Positions 11,454 to 22,805 of a stretch of 64,000 nucleotides of DNA are shown piece by piece. Position 1 is the first letter of the stretch. Every line of letters begins with the position of its first letter. The notes under the pieces are model-generated. The model had not been told where the DNA came from, did not search any database, and saw nothing but the letters and a program-made list of their open reading frames with translations. The position numbers and the translations under genes are program-made. Origin of the DNA: Prostheceraeus crozeri (lineage: Eukaryota > Platyhelminthes > Polycladida > Euryleptidae); contig CAJQUW010002106.1 in assembly GCA_907163375.1 (NCBI GenBank), positions 211,001-275,000 on the forward strand, given 5' to 3'.

Positions 11454-12136
11454 AGAATGACGAACAGACTCAATGACGAATGTCTTCATAAAGTTAACGA
11501 CACGCGAAAAGGAAGAAATTGTCAAAGAAAATATCACCTTAATCTTGTGTGAATCAATATTCCAAGAAAATGCATTAACTTGAACTGATTCAACAACTGG
11601 AAAAATAATTCTTCAAGGATAAATTTTGAAACACTTTAAATTGATTATCCTGAATACTTCTAAGGTCTAATCTAGAGAACATTATAAACTATGGAAAATG
11701 GCAGGTACGACAATTACACTTGCTAAATTCATTATCTACTCAGTCCAAACAGTAGCAATTGTGAAAGAAACACTAACCAGCCAATGTTGACAGATATCGC
11801 TTGCTGACCATTTCCTTCGCTTTTTTGTAGGGCCTTTAATGCGTCGACACAATGTCCACACTCAGCAAAAATCGAAATCACCATGCTTTTCCATAAAAGT
11901 CCAGTAAACGTTGCAGCAAGATCGAGTTAGCTATGAAAAACGAAATACATAACAATAGCGCCTTTCGTGCTCGTCGCACCTTTTCTTTTTGTCCGTATTC
12001 AATGAAAGTAGATATAATACCGCAATCAAATATCAACTTGCAAGATGGGATGGATATGAATGGATGGTCCTTTCACAATTCAGTACATTGAGACACTTCG
12101 GGAGATTTACTAGATCTAATCTCTCCGCTGTCTGTT

Positions 12137-12459
12137 TCTCTCCGACATTCTGTGTATGGATGTTATCTGGAGATTACATAAATCTACAATTCATGTGAAA
12201 TATCTATGCAACGTCTGCAAATATCTGTGTATTGTCTTCCATTTTTTCCATTTGCTCACCGGCTATCTGGGTCTGTCATCTGTCAAATTATGGTTTAAAG
12301 AATGACAGATTATCAGATTATTACAGATTCAACAATGGACACAGCATGAGCGATCATCATGCGGTCTGCGCTGAGATGTGTGGCGCTGTGTCTGTCAGAG
12401 AATTAAGAGTGAAAACTGTAGATTTCTATTGAGGAAACTTTTTGATGTTGCGCAGTGTA
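12137..12459. repeat. right arm of the long inverted repeat
   Basis: Reverse complement of 11119-11453, separated from it by about 683 bp of unrelated single-copy-looking sequence. The outer boundaries coincide (TACACTGCG against CGCAGTGTA). Outside them the flanks differ (TTCTCATC against TGATCAAT), and I see no matching target duplication. It could be a foldback-type transposon or an inverted duplication of one segment. Confidence 0.93.
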
Positions 12460-14088
12460 TGATCAATGCTTCGTGTTTCTGAAGTTGTATCTGGGCCCAA
12501 TCTCGATCAGATCGTCGAGACTAGAAGGAGGTGGAGATTTCATTGAACAGTTATTGCTGGGCTTGTGATTAACACCGATGACACAAAAAGTGCAGATGGA
12601 AGCAAACACATTTCAGAAAGAATCGAGTCGCCAATGTAAATTTATTATAATACGTTGACATGTGATGTCACTTTACTCGGCCATACCGCATGATTATAGG
12701 CCTCGAAAGCGCTCGCGATGTCAACATATTTTTTATAAATTTACATAGGCCACTCTATTCTTTCTGAAACGTGTTTGTTACAAGAACTACGCTACTATAT
12801 GAAAGCAAATACTCTATCTTCCCAACTGCAGCTCGTCTGACCATTATTTGAGCACTAGTTAGCTGGAAAGCAGTGCTCTGTCCACATGGTCAGACAGGCG
12901 GTGCAGGCACATTAGTACTTAATTTTTCTCGTATCGATCACAGGCTTTAACTATCGTTAAGAGCATTTCTGTCACTAAAAGTTTGCTTCGACTCGAGGAT
13001 TTCCTTGAGACAACTTTATTAAAGCTGCGTTTCTGGTTGTGGGAAGATCATGAATTATTCATAGCATTATTTATGAAAAATCGTTAATCTTCAATTTTCA
13101 TCCTTCACTACTGCTGAGTCTACAGGTACCCTGGTGCTACAGGTCCTTTGTCTTCTTCGTGATCTCGATATTGACGTTATAAAATGGCTCCAAGTGTTAA
13201 AAATTGAATTTTGATTTTGTGTTTGGCATACAAATATAGGCCTATATATGCGTCACTAAGTTGTGTCTTGTATGCTTAATCATTAAGGTATTTAGTTGAT
13301 AATTAAACAGGTGGGATGAAAATTTGAAACTCCTCGTGGTCAATTGCGAAATGTCGGTTTACAAAAATAACAAAATTGGTTAAGACGGCCTTTGACTTAT
13401 CCTTCAGATAACATCCGCATCACTAATGTGAAATAAATGAAAGTTCCTCTAAATCCTTAGAAAATAGTTCAATAAGAAAGTTGGCTTGGATTCCCACGAA
13501 TGTTGTTTTCATATCTTCAGGTGTCTATGAAAAACTGTTTTTGTCGAAGCGAACTGGCGAGGTGTGTTTGGAAACATCTGATTCATAACTTCAACATTTG
13601 TTAAGAGAATGCTACATTTATTTACTCCAGCCTTCCCAGATAGCAGCAACCGACATCATGGTTAGCGTTACCGCTGGAATCTGCTCTTCATAGTTGTCTT
13701 CAGCTATCATTAATGCATAATTTCAGTGATTCACCATAGAGTTTACACGCTCATAAGTGAAGTTGGCCGCTACGTTATACATGTAATGTTAGATAAAATT
13801 TCATATTCAATTTTTCGGAAATTTTCTTTTTAATTCTCAAATTACTTGATGAAAGGATTTCGCAAAATTGATAAAAAAGAGTATTATTATTATACAACAC
13901 CATATATTCATGACATTCAACTGAGCGATATTGTATGTTTTATTTGTTTTATGCCATTTTTTCTAGTTCATCTCATCCCCAACCCCTGACATTGTCAAAT
14001 CTTGCATTGTACAAAGCCTGGAAGTTTCATGTTGAAGACTTCTACTATCACCAAAGCAAGTCCGAGAAGAATAAGTAAATATTTAGTT
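12460..14088. other. AT-rich non-coding DNA
   Basis: No coding sequence is recognised. Around 12640-12760 the words AATTTATTATAATACGTTGACA and a diverged mirror ACATAGGCC suggest an old inverted repeat, but it is too diverged to delimit. Confidence 0.45.
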
Positions 14089-14182
14089 TATTCTATAGTT
14101 ATTCTATAAGATATAAAGTTTCATTCTCAAAACGGTATTCTATAGTTATTCTATAAGATATAAAGTTTCATTCTCAAAACGG
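14089..14182. repeat. perfect 47-bp tandem duplication
   Basis: Two identical head-to-tail copies of a 47-bp unit (14089-14135 and 14136-14182) that begins TATTCTATAGTT and ends CTCAAAACGG. No base differs between the copies, so the duplication is recent, or it could be an assembly artefact. Confidence 0.95.
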
Positions 14183-15900
14183 CGCATTGACCTAGACGAC
14201 TTGTCAGTAGTGTGTTCAAAGTAGTATTTAATGAATAAACGCCTAAATATTGCTTCATATGCTAATTGCATACCACAAATTAATCATGGTTTGTTGACTT
14301 TTACTTCTGCTCTTTTGTTTTACTTTGTCAACAATAGCTTGCATAGCGAAGGACAATTTGTTATATCTACTGCATGCTGAGCATATAGCAATGGAACTGC
14401 TGCTAGGAATACCACTTAGGAACCTGTCACCTTGGGGCATGAAGGAGGGAAGGAACCTTCAGATAACGTGTTTTTTTATTCACTTTCCTCGGGAAATGTC
14501 AAATACGCTGAACAGGAGACTATATGGTCTAGTGCATATGTCTAATATTATCTGAAAAGTAAATGAGCAGAAAAAAATAAAAAATAATTTAATAAAATGG
14601 CAGACAGTAGGTAGGTGCATTGTAAGTTGATTGCAAAAGTTGGTCATCGAACTAGCAGGACGTGCTAACTTAACGTTTTACAGACCACGAAATTAAGACA
14701 TTACATCAAGAGTACCTTCGGCACCGATGCCATGATTCACACACTGACGTGTACATAATCTTTAGTGCAATAGTGTCATTTCGACAGCTCTATGTAGTTT
14801 CTCTCACCTATTTATGGAATACTTCCTGTAATATTTCATAGAATTACAATTTCATACCTCTATCATGTCTGTCATGATGCTTTGGAAGTTGAAAATGCGG
14901 AACGATCAATCTAAAAGCCACCTGTTCATGGACATGATCTTCGCAGTTTTAGTACAACAAATGTCAACATCACACATTGAAGTGGAAATATGCATGTTTT
15001 TTTTAATTTCTGAATCAGATATTTCAGTAGTATGTCATCTTCGATCAAAACTAAACGATTTATGTTTCAAAGAGAAATGCATGTGGTCAAAAGTTGATCA
15101 TTAACAGTGATCTTATCTTGCGAGTAATGAACAAGAAGAAAGTTGTCTTTTAATTATTTATGACATTCTGATTTCACCCGATATTTTTTATTACATGCTT
15201 TTGAATAAGTCAACAACCTCGCAGAATCGAAATAGTATAGTATGTCCACATTAAGGGTCGTCACGCAACAGGATCGGTGGTGGACAAAAGTTTGTTAATA
15301 GCTAAAAGCAAACTCTCTGTAACTAGCGGATCCGCTTACTGCGAAAAAAATTAGTGGACTTTTAGTGGTTTGCTCTTAAAAGTTCCACTAGTGAAAGCCG
15401 CTACATTTTCACCATTTTATAAGCAATTAGTTCTGTTATGCATTACTACTTATTATGACTGCATAGTTGATGCACCACTCTCACAGTGATGCATACAGGG
15501 TTTGAAATTTTTAGGTTGAAATCATTGGGACTCGATATTTGAATAGAAATGGCAGTTTAAGTATTCAAATGTCATTAAGATTCTCATTCTCCGTTGTGAC
15601 CTTATCTCATCAGTGCAAGATATAGTTTTCACCCATGAAGGGAATTCACATTTCTCGTTCACGATTATGACTTCAACTTATATTCTTGCTCATTTTTTCA
15701 AATGTTACTTTTGCTTTGTCATTATTGCTTATTTTATCCGCACACTTTCCATTTCAAAACATGATTAATGGTTTGTTATGTATTTCATTTGAAAGAATGT
15801 GAATCTAGTATTTTAAGTCACTTTCATGAGTGAGTACTCTTGATGTAACTTATAACGGCGAGACTCATTCGTGAAAGTGAGCATGCTCTATGCAATCACC
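14183..15900. other. AT-rich non-coding DNA
   Basis: Only short frames without family resemblance (for example 14865-15104). No element ends or RNA genes were recognised. Confidence 0.45.
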
Positions 15901-15901
15901 T

Positions 15902-17220
15902 TTTTTCGGTCTCTGTTTTAACGGGTGAATTTCAGAAGGCAGCAAGTATTCTGCCAATACCAAAGTCAAGCAAGTTCGATTCCAGCAATTTCAGGCACCT
16001 GATGTTCAGAAATTAAGATTGCTCTTCGGACGAAACCAGTTTGATTACCAACCAAGAATTACCTCGTTTCATGCCCAAGTATTTGTTCAAGATTTCGTCA
16101 CGAGGCAACTTGACTTTCCGATCTCTTTCGGACTCATCATTCTGTCTTTTGATGTACAATGTGCATTTGATTCACTCTGTCATGACTCTCCTATCATGAC
16201 TTTGGTAGATGGACAACTTCTTGGGAAATTCATCAAATAGATATTTTCGTTTCACCGCGATCATCAGTTCAGAATTTGCTTTCGGAATCTTGCTTGCAGC
16301 TCAACTTTAGGGGCTTCGTCAGGAGTCTCACAAGGCTCTGTTCTGGCACCACAGCTGTTTTCGCAACACTCACATGGAAACGCTAAAACCCTTCTTTTAA
16401 AATTCCCTAATGGTACAGTGTGCCGATTGTGTCCTTATTGTGCTACCAATAAACCATTCGAACATATCCCTTTCCGAGTCAGTGATAGCATCAGAAGAGG
16501 AAAATGTGGCTAATTGGTGTTCCACAAATGGCTTAAATCTGAATACTGTCAAAACCAAGAGAATGTATGTCAGGAAAGGCAACATTGATAATTTTGTATC
16601 GTCGTCGAACATCGCTTTTTGTAAGGAATTGAAATTCCTCGGTGTAGTATTCAGCTGGGACAATCATATTTCTGCTATTTTTAAGACTGCCAGCAAAAGA
16701 GTGTATGCACTGAGAAGATTGAAGTGGCTTGGTGTTTCAAAGAACGAACTGATATCAGTGTACAATGCTTCTTGAGTACAATTCAGCCATCTTTGTCGGT
16801 ACTAACAAGAAAAATAGCAAAAAAACTTGAAAAGCTTAATCGTTCATGTCATCGCATCATTTGCGGAAACGAATGTTGCGAAAAATGTCATGGAGCTTTG
16901 AAAGTTCGACGTGATGAGATAGCTATGAGTTGCTTTAAAGAAGCTATGCAGGAAAAAAATATTCTTTTTCCTTTGATGGCACGCCGTCTGAAAAACAGTA
17001 ACCACCTTAAAATCCCATTCTCCAAAACTCGTCGACGATCATCATCCTTTGTTCCTTTTTGCACATCTGCCTACAATAAGAAGCCACAACATAAGTAACA
17101 ATTTTTTTTGCGTTCATGCCCGTCTGTCAGTCAGTGTATGGCTCATGTAACTTTGCATGTCTTAAACTATGTAATAATTTCATTTTCATTTTCCGAAAGA
17201 ACGTTATTATTATTATCATA
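15902..17220 (+). mobile_element. CR1-like LINE, RT-to-3'-end fragment
   Basis: The fragment starts inside RT with LTGEFQKAASILPIPKSS, matching the GEFP..WK.A.V.PIPK motif of RT block 2, and runs to the ORF2 stop at 17096-17098. A 3' untranslated stretch follows to TTATTATTATTA-type repeats at about 17203-17218. It is 5'-truncated and inactivated by frameshifts. The shared RIICG wording links it to the CR1-like element at 8.6-10.8 kb, which lies in the opposite orientation. Confidence 0.78.
15903..17098 (+). pseudogene. CR1-like reverse transcriptase remnant, catalytic motif lost
   Basis: Successive frames give RT motifs in order: PIPKSSKFDSSNFR, then NQFDYQPRITSFHAQVFVQD (16037-), then ILSFDVQCAFDSLCHD (motif A, catalytic D retained) at about 16138-16185. 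SGVSQGSVLAPQLF (motif B) follows near 16320-16360. The YADD position reads CADC at about 16414-16425, so both key positions of motif C are altered. 16410-16775 continues with LNTVKTKRMYVR and LKFLGVVF, then SKRVYALRRLKWLGV. A frame change leads into 16724-17098, with RIICGNECC and an intact C-terminal tail. At least three frameshifts are needed to read it through. Confidence 0.78.
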
Positions 17221-18476
17221 AATGCGCTTCATACGTTCACAGCCTGTATGATCAATTTTTATCATTTTGGACACAGTAGCTTTCCTTCATTGGATAACGA
17301 ATGAAAAAATAGCAGTTCTTAGTTAGTTGCAATCTCCTGACTGATGAAAATCCTAGACCTTTTTAAATTTCGAGTCCTGGTGTCATAAAAGTCACACATG
17401 CGATGCTACATGCAGCATGTAGTTTCGTCATACACGAAGCACAACGATGTACGGGCTATTGATCAGTTATTGTGGTTTCGCCACTGTGGTTCGCTATTGT
17501 GGTCGCAGAGTGATAGTATACCCAATGTCCCCTACCCCTTGATGCAATTTCAATAAAAGAGTACGAAATCACGCATTTAGGAGTCATTAGATCAAGCATT
17601 GATAAATTGACATTGTAAGTATAAGTGCGTATTAATAAATCATAATGTGTTGCAGTTATTATAATATAGCATAATACATCAACAATTGTACATTTTTGCT
17701 GAGAATTTTTTTCATTATGCAACAAATGTAAAAAAATGTTGCGCTATTACAATTAGAGCGATAAATTAATCTGTAGGATTATCTATTGAACCGAATGTGG
17801 TGGAATCTCACATGCCAAGCTACCGTCGGTCACTTGTAATGGAATAACTGTGAAATCGATCTTCACTCGAGCTATGGATACTCTGTGAAATGTAGCGCTA
17901 TTACGTTTCATGCGCAATAACGCTGCATTGAAAAGTAATAGCGTTACACAAATCATATTTTATCATTGTGAACAATTGAACAAGAGAAACCTCGCGAGCT
18001 TCTCGACATAAACTTCGATAAATTTCAAATCCTATCATGAGTATTTTAATCTACATACTTGAAAGTATCACTAATCATTTCCATGCGCTATAGTGTCACA
18101 TCGCACGTAAATACTAGCTTTCAATACTTAATTTGTATTTGTAGTACACTGTGTATAGAATAGGTTGGTGTCAATTTTCCGGATAGAATAAATAAAGTAT
18201 GTCTACATAGTCGATGCAGATACTCCGAGCATGGTGACCGCGGTCAGTAAATTTTTGTGTTTGTCAGTAAAATTTCAAAAGCCAGCTTCTTTTCAACAGA
18301 AAGCTTGTAATATTTTTCTGAAGTCATCAGTATTTCGAGTGAATTTCTTAATAATCACTGATAATGCATTTCTTACAAAATCTAAGTAATCCAAAGTTGT
18401 AATTGTCATGCAGCGTCGGAATGCTAAAATTTCCATCCAGTATTTTCGACATTTAATTTTTGCTGATGAATGTATG
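17221..18476. other. AT-rich non-coding DNA with GTAGCGCTATTACG motif
   Basis: No gene is seen. The 14-mer GTAGCGCTATTACG at 17892-17905 recurs exactly at 22327-22340, with looser relatives at about 17740, 17936 and 25055. This suggests an old dispersed repeat that the LINE at 22.4-24.9 kb may have split. Confidence 0.5.
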
Positions 18477-19218
18477 CAGAGTGGCCAACTGGTCACTATT
18501 TTAGTGACCAGTCACTAATTGGTCACTATTTTTTCAATCGGCCATTATTTCAGAATGTAAGAGAAAGTATAGATTTTTATTGATTCTATCTGAGCTCCTA
18601 TCACCATGATGGGTGCAGATTGATAAGGATTTTTTTGATGGAGACACATTCGGAAATTTTGAACCGGACGATGATCTTGTGCATCGAATTAAACAAGAAG
18701 GAACGGAATACTAAAAACTTCTCAATCAAGAGGTTCTGCTGCTAAGCTTAAGAAAGTCGAGCGAGCGAAATCCGACTAGAAATCGGAATTTTCAAGCAAA
18801 AAACTGCGAAGGAAATAACATCTGAATTGAAGGGCGTTGATAATGAAGTGCAAGAAGCTGAAGCGGCATTGGAAAAATTGAAGTCAAGGAAGCGGAAACT
18901 GCAGGAAGAAAAGCAAGCGGTAGTCGACAGACTTGGCGAAAACTCTTCCTCAATAATTAATAAATGGTTCAAGAAGTGAGTTTTGACTCCAAAAACGGGT
19001 TTCTTCATGTATTTGTACAAAGTTTTGTTGTACATGTATACAAGTACATATCATGATAAAATTATAATTGATATACGAGAAAATTAGTTTAGAATTACAA
19101 GCACCAGCCGAGATTGGAGGGCCGAAAAATCGTTGATGTAATGTGGTTTGCTGAAAAAGTTGAATGTTGATAAGGTGAAAGTGGTCACTATCTCTTGTGA
19201 AAATAGTTGGCTACCCTG
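18477..19218. mobile_element. non-autonomous hAT-like element with perfect 8-bp TSD
   Basis: The left end CAGAGTGGCCAACT (18477-) and right end AGTTGGCTACCCTG (to 19218) are inverted copies with two mismatches. The target duplication AATGTATG is exact at 18469-18476 and 19219-19226. Subterminal GTCACTA words recur in both orientations near the ends. The 742-bp body keeps two acidic or coiled-coil coding remnants, so it is a deletion derivative of a larger autonomous element rather than a pure MITE. Confidence 0.88.
18620..18979 (+). pseudogene. coiled-coil coding remnant inside hAT-like element
   Basis: Two plus-strand frames look once-coding. One (about 18630-18712) reads DGDTFGNFEPDDDLVHRIKQ. 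The other, open from 18752 to TGA 18977-18979 (75 codons), reads ELKGVDNEVQEAEAALEKLK, then SRKRKLQEEKQAVVDRLGEN, and ends IINKWFKK. The second has clear heptad spacing and Glu/Lys-rich coiled-coil character. Stops lie between them (18743 and 18749). Coiled coils of this sort occur in accessory or N-terminal parts of some hAT-associated proteins, but I cannot name the family. The minus-strand frame over the same interval is a shadow. Confidence 0.55.
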
Positions 19219-19226
19219 AATGTATG

Positions 19227-20334
19227 GAGCCTATAGAATATTTTAGCATATGAAGTTCAATGTTAAACTGAACGTACATGTTAAGGATCTGGTGTAGCGT
19301 ACCGCAAGCGCTGAAATAGGTTGATAAGATATGTGGGCCTCTAAGATGAAATGACATTTTCATGAAGTAGTGCATGGTAAGTGCATGGGTGCATGGTGAA
19401 GTGGTAGTTTATGATGCGTTGCATAAGACCCCTCTGATCACAAGTCATTGTTATTACAGTTGATATTATCCACAAGTCCCCTCTAGCCACTCATGGGCCC
19501 CCTCTGACGATACATGTGCCTTTTTACAAGATGTTGTACCTTTTTTGACTAGACTGTGCATTATCTATGTTGTATGCACGCCACGTGCTTCCTTGCTACA
19601 TTTTTCTGACTCTTAAGTAGAACTACTAAGGGATTAGGACTAGGAACTTTCCCCTCGTATACCGTGCTACACACTATATAACCGATCGCCATAAAATTTC
19701 ATAGCAAATTACTCGACTATTTTCTCCATATAAATCAAGTTTTTAATTGGAATGGTAGTTTCAGAATAACAAAGGATTGGTTAGACGATGCCTTAGACAT
19801 GATGGGAAAAGCTGACTACTTACTAATAAAAGACGGTGTGTTGTCAAAAGTTCATGACGATCGATTTATGTACGACTTATGCATTCTAGGAGAATGATGT
19901 CTGGCTTGGGCTTACTTAAAATTATAGGCCGATTAGAACTTGCTTGTAGAAATTCTGCATACCGGTGCATTATTTTGAGCACATTATTTTATTATATTCA
20001 AGAAATTTTATTTATATTGGTATATGTCTTCTTCCTCGTTTTAATGCATCATTGGCACCAATGGCGATTAGTTATATAAAAACTACAGGTGCAATAGTAT
20101 AGTGTAGGTACATGTATTCATGAGGCAAACCGTACATTGAGAAGTAAACGATTTCATTCGATCTATTGTGCACGGGATATAGGCCTATTATTACTAGTAT
20201 TTTGCGAAACTCATACACGCCAAGAAATGTTGATTCACAAAACCCTCCCTCGTGTGACATTTTGTAATAACATTAGGTTCAGAAAAGTTGTAATTCCTGC
20301 TTGATAAAATTGCCGAGAAAATGCTCTATACATT
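19227..20334. other. AT-rich non-coding DNA
   Basis: No gene is recognised. Repeated CCCCTCT words (around 19431, 19480, 19500, and again at 20652) hint at a diverged dispersed repeat. Confidence 0.4.
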
Positions 20335-20525
20335 CCAGGAGGTTTCGCATGCGTCGCTTTAAGCATCTCAAATTCTACAGTTATACTCCTCAAAGATCGA
20401 AGGTTTCGCCTGCGGCGCTTTGAAAACATGAAAAGTCAACTAGTTGCACTCTGCGGCGCTTTAAAAATATAAAAGTTCTACTAGTTCTACTCCCAAACGG
20501 CTGGGGATTTTGTCTGCGGTACTTT
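20335..20525. repeat. degenerate tandem repeat (TGCGGCGCTTT units)
   Basis: Four copies of a TGCGKCGCTTT-like core (around 20350, 20412, 20452 and 20514) sit in partly similar contexts such as GGTTTCGC(C/A)TGCG and CTAGTT. The spacing is uneven (about 60, 42 and 62 bases). Confidence 0.6.
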
Positions 20526-21173
20526 GCCTCAATATGGTTGAGGTCTGATTAGTTATTATGTAGCCTCAGTGCATTAATAATCAATGTATTGTATTTGCAT
20601 CATATGGCCTATGGCAACGTATACGTAGGGCAACAGAAAAAGTGACGTATGGCCCCTCTAGAAAAGATCTGGATTTTTGTAACACCGCGTTCTCATCCCT
20701 GTATATATGCCATATAATTGGCCCTGGGTGTCATTAAAAAAGTGTCAGCAAATGTCAGTAAATTTCTAACTAAGTGCTGCGCGGTGACCATGTCCGAGGC
20801 TAATGCTACTGTGCTTTATTTGCTTGTTATTTTTCATAAAAGAATCAATAATTAATTAAAATCCCAACGCAGCAACGCTGCACGAATTGGTGTTGAAAAT
20901 CGAGCAGCGGTTGCTTATGTGAAGAAGTCTGCAAATTGAAGGATTTGATCGAGACGATTAATGTCACAAAATCAAAGTTCAAAATCAAATCAGCATCCTA
21001 GAAGTTGGTTGGAATTTAATTCGCGGATTGCTCTAGCATTGACACGCGCTGCACAGTTGACGGTGTCAGATCAAAATGGTCCCGTGCGAAATGTTCGTAA
21101 AATGGTTTTGATAAAACTGTCGAATGGAAAGTCCCAGAGAAAGGGAAGATAAAATGAAAGTAGTAGCAGCTTT
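20526..21173. other. AT-rich non-coding DNA
   Basis: Nothing assignable. The 63-codon frame at 20961-21152 has no recognisable motif. Confidence 0.4.
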
Positions 21174-21339
21174 CTCAGCAACATCTAAAACCTATGTTTC
21201 TGATAAATTTTCTATGGAAAATCAATAGCCTATGAGTTTGTAAGCAAGTCTAAGTAGGTCTGCTTTCTTGAGTTGTCAGAGGCTATTGGTTTTCCGGATA
21301 AAATTTTTTAACAGAAACGTGGTTTTAGATGCTGCTGAG
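21174..21339. repeat. imperfect inverted repeat, hairpin-forming
   Basis: The left arm 21174-21230 (CTCAGCAACATCTAAAACC to AATCAATAGCC) pairs with 21281-21339 at roughly four in five positions. The loop is about 50 bases. This is the form of a small foldback MITE. No target duplication was found. Confidence 0.75.
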
Positions 21340-22384
21340 AGCGTTTCTGTCATTCATATTTTTTAGGCTTCCCTTGTGACAAGTTTACTGAAACCGAACT
21401 ATATGACCATTTTGTCCAGGAACCAAAAGCCACAATTTACCTTCAGAATGCCTAGTCAATTGTCATGCGATGATGATGCTCAATTTGACTGGGCATTTCT
21501 GTTACCGCCCAAGGAAAACATAAGCTGTCCGAATCATGATCAAAATTTAGTTTGAATGCAATACTAATCACTTATTCACGGGGTAGCGGACGATATCGGT
21601 GTTGAATCGTTGTTTCGCTAACTGTTGGAGAGATCGGTCACTTTGCTAATCAGTGCTTGCATGAATGCAAAAGTTGAACGCCTCATATGCACCGAAGATA
21701 CATGTAATTTTGATCAATGCGAATGCAGAATTCAAAAGCGTTCTCTAGAACACCCTAATGATAGCGTAAAATGTGTCGAATCCATTGCGCAAAAGTTGCT
21801 GCCTGTGATCGTGAAAGCCTCGCATCCAAGGGTGAATCTATCGATGTAGCCGCTCTATAATGTATGTACAAATTTGTTCATGAAGGTTCGAATTAAACCA
21901 ACTAGCTTTATTTCTAAAATAGTGCAAGCAGTTAATTATTTACATCTATTGAAATATTTAAAGTAAACATATAAGCAGATAATGTGACTATTGTGATGTC
22001 TGTGGAATACCGTGTTGTCTATAAAGGCAATATCTTGGTTACAAGAACTTATGAAATCTATTTGAAAGGCGAGGGAAAAATTTACATGCGTATTTATCTG
22101 TTAATTCCAAAGGTGAAGTATATTTCAAAATAATTGAAAGAAAAGCACCTTCATCACTGCTGTAGTACCTACTTTTATCAGAAGTACGACAGAAACATCT
22201 CACCAAGCACCTAAAGGTCCCAAGCAAGCATAGGATGACCTTCAAATGTTGTACGGAGGTTAACTGGTGCATAATGAGCTCAAATAGCTTTCACCTCAGC
22301 CAAATATAAATCCTGATTTTGTACGTGTAGCGCTATTACGCTTCAGCTGTAGCGATATTCCGTTTCCTTTGTTAAGATTACCAC
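21340..22384. other. AT-rich non-coding DNA
   Basis: No assignable gene. It includes the second GTAGCGCTATTACG copy at 22327-22340, just outside the LINE 3' end. Confidence 0.4.
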
Positions 22385-22805
22385 TAGAGTGGTGGTGTCA
22401 ACCCACCCCCTCCCTACTATTGAGAGGGGGTCCAGGGGCCCATCAGGAGTTGGGCGAGCCAACCCCTCGCTCCTAGCGGCGGATGAGCTCTGCACACCTG
22501 ACGGAGGCAACCCACAGGTCCCATGGTGAAAGCGCTGTCTGTATGTGTGTGCAAGAGAGGAGGTGCTTTGTGTTGTGCGGTTGAGTTTTACAAAGGGGAC
22601 AAAGAGGTGAAGAGTGGACAGAGGGGTTTATATTGTGTAAGTGTTCTTTTAAGAAGGGTTGTTGGTGCGGACTTGTGCCAATGTTCTGCGTGTGCGTCTG
22701 TCGAGTGTTTGTTCTGATTTGTAACTGAGGGGGGGATTGCGTTTATGACTTTATTGTTTTGTCTGTTCTTTAGGTATGTGTCGACGTGGTGTGTGTGTGT
22801 TTGTT

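Noticed and set aside
18748-19035. 95-codon minus-strand frame inside the second hAT-like element
   Set aside because: The plus strand of the same bases gives a clear heptad-patterned coiled coil; the minus frame is its complement.
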